DNA from: a virus
IMG/VR virus record: IMGVR_UViG_3300036862_000022
Span: 1 to 52,061 of that record
DNA length: 52,061 bases
Reading direction: 5' to 3' (one strand)
In this document: one piece after another, positions 45,682 to 52,061 of the stretch
Position numbering within the stretch: position 1 is the stretch's first letter
How the letters are laid out: each line of letters begins with the position of its first letter
Notes under the pieces: generated by a model
What the model was told of the DNA's origin: nothing
The model's input: the letters and a program-made list of their open reading frames with translations, nothing else
The model's database searches: none
Translations under genes and position numbers: made by a program

Positions 45682-46229
45682 TGCCTGGTCTGACGTCACC
45701 ACAGAACTACCCGTACCCGCTGTACACGGAGGCCAACAATGGGCCTGCCCAGATTCAGGCCCTGGCCGAAGCGATCGATGACTCAATCGTCGCCGCGCAG
45801 GCGAACATTGCTCTGGCGGTAGAGCGCAAGCGTGGGCGCGCATCGGGGACGGTCGGCCAGTCGATTCCGTCGGGTGTCCTCACGAAGCTGACATACAACT
45901 CTGAGGATCTCGACAACAACAGCATGATCGATCTTGCTGTTGACAACTCGATCATCACAGTTGTCACAGCCGGTATCTACCTGGTGACGGGTGAGGTTTC
46001 GTTCGCCGCCAACACAACGTCCATCCGCCTTCTGGAGATCCACCGGAACGCGCTTGCCCCGGCCGCTAAGCAGGTCGCTGCCACGCCGACACTGCAGACT
46101 CGTATCTGTGCGGACATCATCGTGCAGGCTGCCGCCGGTGACACGTTCTCCCTGTGGGCTTTCCAACTGACCGGGGGTGCCGTGAACACGGATGTCCGGC
46201 GTATCACCGCTACCCGCCTGTCCGGCTGA
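45681..46229 (+). CDS. Tail-tip fibre protein, paralogue 2, 182 aa
   Basis: The ATG overlaps the previous stop. The opening LTSPQNYPYPLYTEANNGPA followed by IQALAEAIDDSIVAAQAN matches the 46242 product. The C-terminal beta domain (NSMIDLAVDNSIITVVTAGI then YLVTGEVSFAANTTSIRL) is C1q-like. Divergent from its neighbours, as expected for a receptor-binding set. Confidence 0.75.
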   Translation: MPGLTSPQNYPYPLYTEANNGPAQIQALAEAIDDSIVAAQANIALAVERKRGRASGTVGQSIPSGVLTKLTYNSEDLDNNSMIDLAVDNSIITVVTAGIYLVTGEVSFAANTTSIRLLEIHRNALAPAAKQVAATPTLQTRICADIIVQAAAGDTFSLWAFQLTGGAVNTDVRRITATRLSG

Positions 46230-46241
46230 AAGGGGCTCACT

Positions 46242-46808
46242 GTGCCAGGCTTCACGGTTCCTCTGGGGTTTCCGTACCCGCTTGCTGCCGATCCTCTGGA
46301 CAGCACAGCGACAAACGGCCCCAGGTCGATTCAGGCGTTGGCTGAGGCAGTCGACGCTTCGGTGACGTCAACGACGGCTTCGGCGTTGCAGGCGCTGTCC
46401 CCTGAGACGATGAAGATCACGGCGGGTACGCAGCCGTTGGCGAACAACGTCTCTACGCAGATCGCGTTCAACACTGAAGTGTTCGACAACGATTCGATGG
46501 TGGATCTGGTGTCGAACCCGTTTCAGGCGAAGATCGTGACGGCGGGTACGTACATCATCATCGGTGGTCTGACGTACGCGCCGAACGCCACCGGCTACCG
46601 GGAAGTGTCACTCACCCTGAACGCCGTGTTCATCGCCCGGTCGCGTGAGCCTTCATCCCCGGATGCCTTGTTCTCCACTGCGGCTGTGACGTCCTGTATC
46701 CAACGGTTCGTGGTCGGCGACAAGATCGGTGTTATCGGGCAGCAGACATCCGGAGCCTCCCTCGCTGTGACATCGGGCCATCTGATGCTGTGCAGGGTGT
46801 CTTCCTGA
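46242..46808 (+). CDS. Tail-tip fibre protein, paralogue 3, 188 aa
   Basis: GTG start behind AAAGGGG. It opens FTVPLGFPYPLAADPLDSTA with RSIQALAEAVDASV, then a beta domain (NDSMVDLVSNPFQAKIVTAG then TYIIIGGLTYAPNATGYR). Clearly related to the 45681 product and more distantly to the 44381 product. Confidence 0.75.
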   Translation: MPGFTVPLGFPYPLAADPLDSTATNGPRSIQALAEAVDASVTSTTASALQALSPETMKITAGTQPLANNVSTQIAFNTEVFDNDSMVDLVSNPFQAKIVTAGTYIIIGGLTYAPNATGYREVSLTLNAVFIARSREPSSPDALFSTAAVTSCIQRFVVGDKIGVIGQQTSGASLAVTSGHLMLCRVSS

Positions 46809-47110
46809 TGGACTGGGGTTCTCTGCCGTGGGCGAACATCGGCGCTACCGGGGTTCTGGCTCTGGTAGTGCTGATGATCCTGCGTGGGGCGATCGTTCCG
46901 CGTTCCACGTTGGACGATGTCCGGGCTGACCGTGATGCCCGGTTGGAGGAGAAGCAGCGGGAGATTGATGCGCTGCGCAAGACGATGGAAGATCTGGGTA
47001 CTGCTGGGGTGGAGCAGTCCATGCAGATCACAACACTACTGGAAGTGGCGCGCACGGCTCAGCATGTTCTGGTGAGCTTGCCGGAAGTGAAGCGGGGAGA
47101 CGACTCGTGA
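46808..47110 (+). CDS. Membrane-anchored coiled-coil protein of the lysis region, 100 aa
   Basis: The ATG overlaps the previous stop. One N-terminal membrane helix (NIGATGVLALVVLMILRGAI) and a long coiled coil (ARLEEKQREIDALRKTMEDL). It resembles the small membrane-anchored proteins that act with holins in actinophage lysis cassettes. Confidence 0.75.
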   Translation: MDWGSLPWANIGATGVLALVVLMILRGAIVPRSTLDDVRADRDARLEEKQREIDALRKTMEDLGTAGVEQSMQITTLLEVARTAQHVLVSLPEVKRGDDS

Positions 47111-47322
47111 AGTGGTTCCGACGTCAACGGCATGTGTGCCCTCAGGTGACGGCTGGTGAGGTGGACGCCGTGATGTGTGCCGAGGCAGCGAAGCAGCGTC
47201 TGAACGATGTGGTGGCTATGGGCCCTATGATCGAATCAGTTGCTGAGGAGCTTGCGGAGATCCGGAGAGAGAACAATTTCGCGGCGAAGTTCCGAAGCGC
47301 TTTCGAAGGCGGTGGAGGGTGA
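47107..47322 (+). CDS. Small lysis-region protein, 71 aa
   Basis: GTG-coupled. Basic start (KWFRRQRHVCPQVTAGEVDA), then a helical body (CAEAAKQRLNDVVAMGPMIE, SVAEELAEIRRENNFAAKFR). This short form with a HVCPQV-like opening is common next to actinophage holins. Function unknown. Confidence 0.75.
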   Translation: MKWFRRQRHVCPQVTAGEVDAVMCAEAAKQRLNDVVAMGPMIESVAEELAEIRRENNFAAKFRSAFEGGGG

Positions 47323-47325
47323 TTC

Positions 47326-47628
47326 GTGAACGTTCTTGCTATGTGCTTTTCGTGGTTCGGTGTGGCTGCTGCGGTGGCTTTCATCGGAACGTATTCGGTT
47401 GTCGCCCGGTGGTGGGTGTCAGCTGAGGGGCGTACGGTTGTTGGTGTCGCGGCCACATTCGCCGTGAACGCCCTGTACAGCGGCCTCACGGCGGCTTTCC
47501 CGGGCGCCGCGTGGGAACCGGGGGTGCGCACCCTGGTGACTGCCCTGGGCGGTGTTCTGATGCTGCGGCTGGTCGCCCTGGTGTGGCAGGCGCAGATGGT
47601 CGCAGACGGTGGAAGGAAGAACGGATGA
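47326..47628 (+). CDS. Small membrane protein, holin-like, 100 aa
   Basis: GTG start after GGTGGAGGG. Two or three hydrophobic helices (MCFSWFGVAAAVAFIGTYSV, FAVNALYSGLTAAFPGAAW, TLVTALGGVLMLRLVALVWQ) and a basic tail. Position just before the endolysin favours a holin or antiholin. Confidence 0.72.
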   Translation: MNVLAMCFSWFGVAAAVAFIGTYSVVARWWVSAEGRTVVGVAATFAVNALYSGLTAAFPGAAWEPGVRTLVTALGGVLMLRLVALVWQAQMVADGGRKNG

Positions 47629-48431
47629 AGCTGGTAACAAGGGCTGCTCTCGGGTGGGGGGCTTCCCCTGCCTCGCCGCAGCTGACGACCCAGGGCACGA
47701 AGGTTCACTATCTCGGTGAGGCAGTGAACACCAACATCGTTCAGGATCACAGCCGGTGTCTCGACCTGTGGCGGAACATCCGTGACTCGCATCTCGCGAA
47801 CACGTCCGAGGGGTACGTGGATGTGGCGTACAACTTCGCGGCGTGCCCTCACGGCTACCTCCTTGAGGGCCGTGGCCTTCGTAAGGAGACCGCAGCGAAC
47901 GGCAACCAGACGCTCAACCACGCGCACTATGCGATCGTTGGGCTGATCGGTGACTCCGGCCTGACGAACCCGACGGACGACATGCTCCACGCGATCCGCG
48001 ACGGCATCGACCTGCTCCGGCAGAACGGCGCCGGTACGGACATCAAGGGGCACCGTGATGGCTACGCCACGTCGTGCCCTGGTGGGCCGCTGTACGCGTG
48101 GGTGCAGGCGGGTGCGCCGCGCCCCGGTACGGCGCCGTCGCAGCCCGTTCCCGGCCCTCCGGCGCCGGTCGGTGCCCCGCGTTTCCCGGGCCGCGTGATG
48201 CGGGTCGCGTCGCCGATGATGCACGGTGACGATGTCGGCGATGTCCAGCGGCAGCTGATCCACCGTGGGTGGCGGGTTCCGGGTGGTGCCGATGGCTGGT
48301 ACGGCTCGGGTACGGCCGGTGTCGTGAAGGCCTTCCAGCAGGATTCGACGGCGCACGGTTGGCCGCTCGATGACGATGCTGAGGTGGGCGAGCACACGTG
48401 GACTGCTCTGTTCGTCAGGCCGGTGTCGTGA
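47625..48431 (+). CDS. Endolysin: N-acetylmuramoyl-L-alanine amidase with peptidoglycan-binding domain, 268 aa
   Basis: Hydrolyses the amide bond between N-acetylmuramate and L-alanine at the end of infection. The N-domain is of the PGRP/amidase-2 type: VDVAYNFAACPHGYLLEGRG, HAHYAIVGLIGD and DIKGHRDGYATSCPGGPLY hold the zinc-binding His and Cys positions. A Pro-rich linker (GTAPSQPVPGPPAPVGAPRF) leads to a peptidoglycan-binding domain (GDDVGDVQRQLIHRG, DGWYGSGTAGVVKAFQQDST). No signal peptide, so export depends on the holin. Coupled by ATGA to the gene before. Confidence 0.93.
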   Translation: MKLVTRAALGWGASPASPQLTTQGTKVHYLGEAVNTNIVQDHSRCLDLWRNIRDSHLANTSEGYVDVAYNFAACPHGYLLEGRGLRKETAANGNQTLNHAHYAIVGLIGDSGLTNPTDDMLHAIRDGIDLLRQNGAGTDIKGHRDGYATSCPGGPLYAWVQAGAPRPGTAPSQPVPGPPAPVGAPRFPGRVMRVASPMMHGDDVGDVQRQLIHRGWRVPGGADGWYGSGTAGVVKAFQQDSTAHGWPLDDDAEVGEHTWTALFVRPVS

Positions 48432-48652
48432 TGACCGACCAGACGCGCCGGACGGTGCGCACCGTTGTTCAGGGGATCGTGGCGCTGTGCGCCGCTGCGC
48501 CTCTCCTGGTGGCCGCTACGGGCCTGCCGCAGAGTGCTGCGGGTGTGGGCCTGTTCGTGTCCGTGTCGGCTGCTGTGACCCGTGTCATGGCGGTTGATGC
48601 GGTGGATCAGATGCTGCCGGAGTGGCTGCGGAAGACTGCACCCCAGGTGTAG
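48431..48652 (+). CDS. Holin-like protein, 73 aa
   Basis: The ATG overlaps the endolysin stop (a GTG at 48428 is an alternative). Two hydrophobic helices (VQGIVALCAAAPLLVAATGL, GVGLFVSVSAAVTRVMAV) joined by a short turn and a charged tail (EWLRKTAPQV), the usual class II holin layout. Last gene of the rightward late operon. The 48653-48749 bases hold nothing that I can identify. Confidence 0.78.
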   Translation: MTDQTRRTVRTVVQGIVALCAAAPLLVAATGLPQSAAGVGLFVSVSAAVTRVMAVDAVDQMLPEWLRKTAPQV

Positions 48653-48749
48653 TGTCCTGGTCGAGCTCCTCACTTGCTCAGCCTGCCAGGGCAAAGGGCA
48701 TGACACGAACGCCCGAACCTTTGGGTCAAGGTCTTTCGGGGCCCGTGAA

Positions 48750-48782
48750 GAAGCCCCCCGGTTACGGTCACCGGGGGGCTTC
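48750..48782. terminator. Bidirectional terminator between lysis operon and leftward operon
   Basis: GAAGCCCCCCGG (48750-48761) pairs perfectly with CCGGGGGGCTTC (48771-48782) around a 9-nt loop. It lies between the convergent stops at 48652 (+) and 48790 (-). Confidence 0.9.
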
Positions 48783-48789
48783 GCGCTGT

Positions 48790-48984
48790 CTAGATGTCCA
48801 CGCCTCTGCGTCTCAGCTCAGCCTTCGTGTTCTTCAGCGCATGACTGTCGGAGGGACTCGCCGCGCAGAACACCGGCCCGTTCGGAGTGGTCACCTTCCA
48901 GTGACCGGCCCGGCGCAGCTCCACCGTGCAGCCCGCTTTCTCCGCCTTCGTGAGAAGCTGCCGCATCTCCCGTGCCCACGTCAT
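48790..48984 (-). CDS. HicA-like RNA-binding/interferase-fold protein, 64 aa
   Basis: The ATG overlaps the stop of the gene upstream (ATGA). It has the HicA double-stranded-RNA-binding fold features: LLTKAEKAGCTVELRRAGHW, KVTTPNGPVFCAASPSDSHA, LKNTKAELRRRGV. The catalytic GxxH pattern (RRAGHWK) and the S-D...N...LRRxG ending fit. No HicB-like antitoxin lies next to it. It is the last gene of the Rad52-like operon. Size matches HicA. Confidence 0.72.
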   Translation of the reverse strand: MTWAREMRQLLTKAEKAGCTVELRRAGHWKVTTPNGPVFCAASPSDSHALKNTKAELRRRGVDI

Positions 48985-49517
48985 GACGGTATCTCCGGGC
49001 GTTCGATGCCGGGGATCTGGAGAGCACCGTCACGCCACGCCTGAACGATCGCGTCCCGGCCGCCGGTCTTGAACCGGATGCTGTGCGTCTTGGACCGGCG
49101 CGGCCGGACGGTAACACCGGGGACTGTGGTCACCACACCGTCCACGTCTGCGATGACGGGTGCTCCGGCTGCGGTCATCTGGTCGAGGATCTTCTCCACG
49201 TAGGCGGGCCGTACGGTGGTGACGATCTCCCGTTGGATCTCTGTCTTAGCGTTGTCGATCGCCCATGCGAGGAACGCTTTCGGGTCTTCGATCTCGGCGA
49301 CGGGGTCACCGGAGCCACGGCTGAAGATGGTGGCTACCTGCGTGCCGTCGGAGAGCTTGGGGATGACGTTGCCGATGGTCCCTCCGGTGGCCTGCTCGGC
49401 TGTCTCAACGGCGGTCTGGTAGTCGTCCCGGACGGCGTTGTAACGGTCCTTCACCAGGTCAAGCAGGGCCTTGAGGGTGGCCTCTTGCATGGCGAGTTCC
49501 GTCAGGTTGCTGCTCAT
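48981..49517 (-). CDS. Protein of unknown function in the recombination operon, 178 aa
   Basis: The ATG at 49517 overlaps the stop of the Rad52-like gene. Helical N-terminus (LTELAMQEATLKALLDLVKD, YNAVRDDYQTAVETAEQATG), then a beta-rich centre (VIPKLSDGTQVATIFSRGSG) and a final RSKTHSIRFKTGGRDAIVQA. Proteins at this place next to annealing proteins are often nuclease inhibitors or exonuclease partners. No catalytic motif is visible, so I leave the function open. Confidence 0.78.
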   Translation of the reverse strand: MSSNLTELAMQEATLKALLDLVKDRYNAVRDDYQTAVETAEQATGGTIGNVIPKLSDGTQVATIFSRGSGDPVAEIEDPKAFLAWAIDNAKTEIQREIVTTVRPAYVEKILDQMTAAGAPVIADVDGVVTTVPGVTVRPRRSKTHSIRFKTGGRDAIVQAWRDGALQIPGIERPEIPS

Positions 49518-50470
49518 GCGGACTCTCCCAGCATCTTCGTGACGTACGTGAACTCTTCGATGGTGCCCTGGTTGACGCCGTGGCCGAATGACTGGCGGAA
49601 GTTGGACTCGAAGTCGGTGCCGTTCCATCCCTTGCCCTGAGCGACGGTGATCATGACAGCCTTCGCCTCGGACCACACTTCACGGCGCCGGAGTTCCTCC
49701 GAAGCGTCGTTCTCCACCTCGGGATGCCCGGAGCTCATGGCATTGACCAGGGCCACGTCACTCACATGAGCAAGCTCCGGGGCCGGACCGTCGTCAGTCG
49801 GAGGAACGTAGTGCATACCGAACGATGGGGGGTACTGGTTGACCACCTCCGGGGACCGGGTCACGGTCGGCTCCGCAGCACCGTACATCTGCTGCTCCAC
49901 GGCAGCATCCTCCGGATCCGCCTGTACGGGTTCGTCGGCCACGGCCGGGAGGGGTGTCGTGTCGGCCGTCTGTCCGGCGGGCGGGTAAGCCATCGACCAC
50001 TGAACCTGGCCCAGGGTGCTGCCGTTGTTGTACAGGGACAGGCCGAACTGGTCACCCAGGTTGTGCGCAGCGCGCTTCAGGGCCTGGCTCAGGGCGGTCT
50101 TCAGGGCGAAGTCGTGCGCGTCGCCCAGGGAGGGGAGGTTGGTGGCGTCACCGGCCGCTGAGCCGTCCCAGAAGCTGAGGGTGTTCCCGTCGGTGTCGTA
50201 CACAGTCAGGCGGACCTTCGCCCGGTACACGACCGTGTGCCGGAACTTCTCGTTGCCGTATCCGTCCTTGCCGTTCGGGACGTGCCGCTCGGATACGAGA
50301 GTCTCTTCGAGGATCTCTTCCGACCAGCCGGTGAACCCGAACACGCGGGTGAGGGTTCGTCGTACGTCCCATGCCTGAAGGTGGGAGAAGCCCTTCGCGT
50401 TCTTCCCTACGCGGGACTCCTGCAAGGGCATGAGGAGGAGTCGTGTCTGTCGTTCGTTGAGGTGGGCCAT
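49514..50470 (-). CDS. Rad52/22-family single-strand annealing protein, 318 aa
   Basis: The start ATG at 50470 has GACAGGAGACACC. Residues about 25-150 match the Rad52-type annealing core: KGFSHLQAWDVRRTLTRVFG, FTGWSEEILEETLVSERHV, VYRAKVRLTVYDTDG, GSAAGDATNLPSLGDAHDFA, LKTALSQALKRAAHNLGDQF with GLSLYN. The C-terminal half is acidic and flexible and ends in a helical part (FESNFRQSFGHGVNQGTIEE). It would pair complementary strands during replication-linked repair or concatemer formation, with SSB as a likely partner. Confidence 0.93.
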   Translation of the reverse strand: MAHLNERQTRLLLMPLQESRVGKNAKGFSHLQAWDVRRTLTRVFGFTGWSEEILEETLVSERHVPNGKDGYGNEKFRHTVVYRAKVRLTVYDTDGNTLSFWDGSAAGDATNLPSLGDAHDFALKTALSQALKRAAHNLGDQFGLSLYNNGSTLGQVQWSMAYPPAGQTADTTPLPAVADEPVQADPEDAAVEQQMYGAAEPTVTRSPEVVNQYPPSFGMHYVPPTDDGPAPELAHVSDVALVNAMSSGHPEVENDASEELRRREVWSEAKAVMITVAQGKGWNGTDFESNFRQSFGHGVNQGTIEEFTYVTKMLGESA

Positions 50471-50530
50471 GGTGTCTCCTGTCGGGTGCGCTACGATCGG
50501 GGTGTTCCTGTCGGGACATGGGTGTAGTCG

Positions 50531-50561
50531 AGGGGTCCTGGTCGTGGTGTCCAGGACCCCT
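50531..50561. terminator. Terminator of the 50568-50888 gene
   Basis: AGGGGTCCTGG (50531-50541) pairs perfectly with CCAGGACCCCT (50551-50561) around a 9-nt loop. It begins 7 nt beyond the leftward stop codon at 50568. The TTT after it is on the plus side. The 50471-50530 stretch must hold the start of the Rad52-like mRNA; I see no clear promoter. Confidence 0.8.
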
Positions 50562-50567
50562 TTCACG

Positions 50568-50888
50568 TTACGGGGCTGCCCTGACGTTACCGACGGGCCA
50601 GTCTCCCGGCTCGTAGTCCTCATCGCCCGGGATGGCCACGGTGGTGGGTTCCGTGATGCGTGTGAACAGCATGTCGTAGCCCATGCCGGTGGTGTTGAGG
50701 AGCGCGGTGATGAACTTGTGGCCGGGGTTGATCTGGCGGGCGTAGACGCGTCGCATGGTGGCGCCGTCGAGCTTGCAGTGTCGGGCGAATTCGGTGAGGT
50801 TGGTGCAGCCGTATTCGTGTCGGAGGATGTCGGGGGTGAGTGCTTCGCGTCGTAGTAGGGCGTTGGGTGGGGTGATGGTGCGGGGCAT
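50568..50888 (-). CDS. HTH DNA-binding protein, 106 aa
   Basis: The start ATG at 50888 has AAGGAGAA. A helix-turn-helix spans residues about 20-65 (ILRHEYGCTNLTEFARHCKL, DGATMRRVYARQINPGHKFI), followed by LNTTGMGYDMLFTRI, a CI/XRE-like layout with a distinct recognition helix (TMRRVYAR). A Pro/acidic tail follows. It may regulate the early promoters, since its own gene lies behind the GTGCA palindrome at 50967-50980. Confidence 0.82.
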   Translation of the reverse strand: MPRTITPPNALLRREALTPDILRHEYGCTNLTEFARHCKLDGATMRRVYARQINPGHKFITALLNTTGMGYDMLFTRITEPTTVAIPGDEDYEPGDWPVGNVRAAP

Positions 50889-50951
50889 TGGGTTCTCCTT
50901 GGGGTGTTTGTGGGGTTCCGGGCCGACGGTTGTTGTCGGCCCGGTGGTCTC

Positions 50952-50980
50952 ATCCTACCCCATTACGTGCAGCCGTGCAC
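50952..50980 (-). promoter_or_regulatory. Putative promoter P10 with palindromic operator
   Basis: The palindrome GTGCA-N4-TGCAC (50967-50980) is intact. Read leftward, TAGGAT (50952-50957) lies 9 nt beyond it. No TTGCGT is present, so the promoter is weaker or the palindrome acts at a distance. It lies upstream of the HTH gene at 50888 and directly downstream of the stop at 50982. Confidence 0.55.
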
Positions 50981-50981
50981 A

Positions 50982-52061
50982 TCACCAGGGCTTCTCATCA
51001 GCAACCTCAGCCGCCAACCGGTGCATCGCACACAGGGACTCCTCCTCCCCGTGCCGGAAGTACTCCTCACGCGAGACCTGCTCACCGCAGTGCTCAGGCT
51101 CCGAGTACCGGCCGCCACCGTTGATCACACCGGTGCAGCCCAGATCCTCACCATCGTGAGGATCGAACTGCGCGGGCAGCTCCTCAGCCTCCGACGGGTC
51201 AAGATCGAAGATCTCGATGTCGTCCCACCCGGCCTGCTTGCCACGGTCACGACGCGCCCACCCCGTATCGGCGGACACACTTCCCTGCCGCATCACCCAC
51301 GCGTGGAGCCACCCAAGCCACATCACATCGGCGCCAACCTCAGCGTCATGCCACAGCTTCGACTTACCCGGCTGCCTGGCGATGTGCAGCATCTCATCCC
51401 GCAGCTCCTCCATCAGGTGCGCCGCATTGATCGACCCGTTCGCGGCGAACGCCAGGAGGTAGGGCATGCGGCCCTTCGGGGTGGGCAAGGACACGTTCAT
51501 CTGCTTCTCGGACGACCATGACGTGACCCAGTCCTGGCTGAGCCAGTGCGCGATGGACTTAGCCATCCTGGTGTCCTGGTCGCGGTCGTCACCGATCAGC
51601 CCGATGATGGTCATCGCATGTGTGTCCCGCTGCGCCTCGGCCGTCGTGAGTCGCTGCTTCAGCGACTCCACTTCAGCCTCAAGCGCTGTGATCTTCTCGG
51701 CCTGCGCGACGGTCACGGCAACGCCCATGGTGAGTACCTCGCTGACCTCAGCGGGGGTCGCCTCCCGGTCGGTGTCCAACTCGGGGTGCCGTGCCATGAA
51801 GTCGGCCGACTCGTCACGCTCAACGATCCGTGCCGTGAATCGCGGCGTCCCGGCGCCGGACCACTTGAGCCGGTCTTCGAACGACATCGGTGTACCAAGA
51901 TCCATCTTCGGCCAGGACAGGCCAGCGTCCTGCTCTGCCTGCTCTGCCGTGACGGAGGTCTCCTCAGGCTCCGGCACGGGCACCACGTTGCGGGCGTGCT
52001 CGCAGTCCCACCGGTGGCCGCCGGACCGACCGCAGTCGTGGCACTCCGGGTACCGCTCAAC
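50982..52061 (-). CDS. Large early protein of unknown function, C-terminal part (gene crosses the contig join)
   Basis: Continuation of the gene that starts at 1097. This part begins in frame at 51858 and ends at the stop 50982. After the Pro/acidic stretch (PVPEPEETSVTAEQAEQDAG) there is a coiled coil (AQAEKITALEAEVESLKQRL) and then a domain with MSFEDRLKWSGAGTPRFTAR, IAHWLSQDWVTSWSSEKQMN and SLCAMHRLAAEVADEKPW. A CTGVINGGG...HCGE pair could bind metal. The one-base mismatch to the left copy changes Glu to Ala in the EQAEQ stretch. Confidence 0.82.
   Translation of the reverse strand, partial: VERYPECHDCGRSGGHRWDCEHARNVVPVPEPEETSVTAEQAEQDAGLSWPKMDLGTPMSFEDRLKWSGAGTPRFTARIVERDESADFMARHPELDTDREATPAEVSEVLTMGVAVTVAQAEKITALEAEVESLKQRLTTAEAQRDTHAMTIIGLIGDDRDQDTRMAKSIAHWLSQDWVTSWSSEKQMNVSLPTPKGRMPYLLAFAANGSINAAHLMEELRDEMLHIARQPGKSKLWHDAEVGADVMWLGWLHAWVMRQGSVSADTGWARRDRGKQAGWDDIEIFDLDPSEAEELPAQFDPHDGEDLGCTGVINGGGRYSEPEHCGEQVSREEYFRHGEEESLCAMHRLAAEVADEKPW
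51859..52061. repeat. Terminal redundancy, right copy
   Basis: Repeats bases 1-203 with a single T-for-G difference at 51934. It marks the overlap of a circular map, not a functional element that I can support. Confidence 0.93.

Noticed and set aside
47142-48395. 417-aa minus-strand open frame
   Set aside because: Antisense to the endolysin and membrane genes, low-complexity Arg/Thr/Pro composition.
1-52061. CRISPR array, insertion sequence, integrase or att site
   Set aside because: No regularly spaced repeat array, transposase, integrase or recombinase-like protein was found; the repeats at 1192-3154 and 3765-3828 are too few and too different from CRISPR structure.

Overview
The window is an essentially complete genome of a tailed actinobacteriophage (siphovirus type), most likely infecting Streptomyces or a close relative. 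The signs are high GC, many GTG starts, dense ATGA/GTGA/TGATG start-stop overlaps, a WhiB-like regulator, short actinobacterial zinc-ribbon proteins and a long-tail virion set (large terminase, portal, MuF-like protein, capsid protease, capsid protein, tape measure). The last 203 bases (51859-52061) repeat the first 203 with one mismatch, and one leftward gene reads in frame across that join. The contig is therefore a circular map of about 51,858 bp opened inside a gene.

Layout. 1-3200: three leftward early transcription units, each with its own promoter, backed by a family of seven dyad repeats. 3207-5830: rightward replication operon with a Phd/YefM-like protein, a winged-helix initiator whose gene carries three 24-bp-spaced palindromes followed by an AT-richer tract (an origin candidate of the lambda O type), a helicase-loader-like protein and an HNH protein. 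5838-14015: runs of small early proteins (WhiB, two ParB-like proteins, SSB, a VWA protein, a lipoprotein) and an 830-bp stretch with two tRNA genes, a tRNA-like relic and stacked hairpins. 14084-18068: two zinc-knuckle XRE regulators, then about ten small proteins in a distinct codon style, then a terminase-small-subunit-like HTH protein. 18364-20815: more small proteins behind a palindromic control region. 20932-27958: PKD-like protein, large terminase, portal, MuF-like protein, protease. 28044-30033: leftward two-gene island (DnaJ-type zinc-finger protein, and a DinD/BRO/KilAC-like protein) set into the structural region. 30245-46808: capsid protein, tail-tube candidate, a fibre-like cluster in an unusual place, neck proteins, chaperones, tape measure, tail-tip proteins. 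46808-48652: endolysin and membrane lysis proteins. 48790-52061: leftward recombination operon (Rad52-like annealing protein, HicA-like protein), an HTH protein and the gene that crosses the join.

How it fits together. Ten control sites share a GTGCA-N4-TGCAC palindrome, nine of them with a convincing promoter, and head nearly every early unit on both strands, which suggests one shared early regulatory switch. No DNA polymerase, primase, replicative helicase, integrase or partition operon is visible. The phage probably recruits the host replisome through its own initiator, loader, SSB and Rad52-like protein, and appears lytic.
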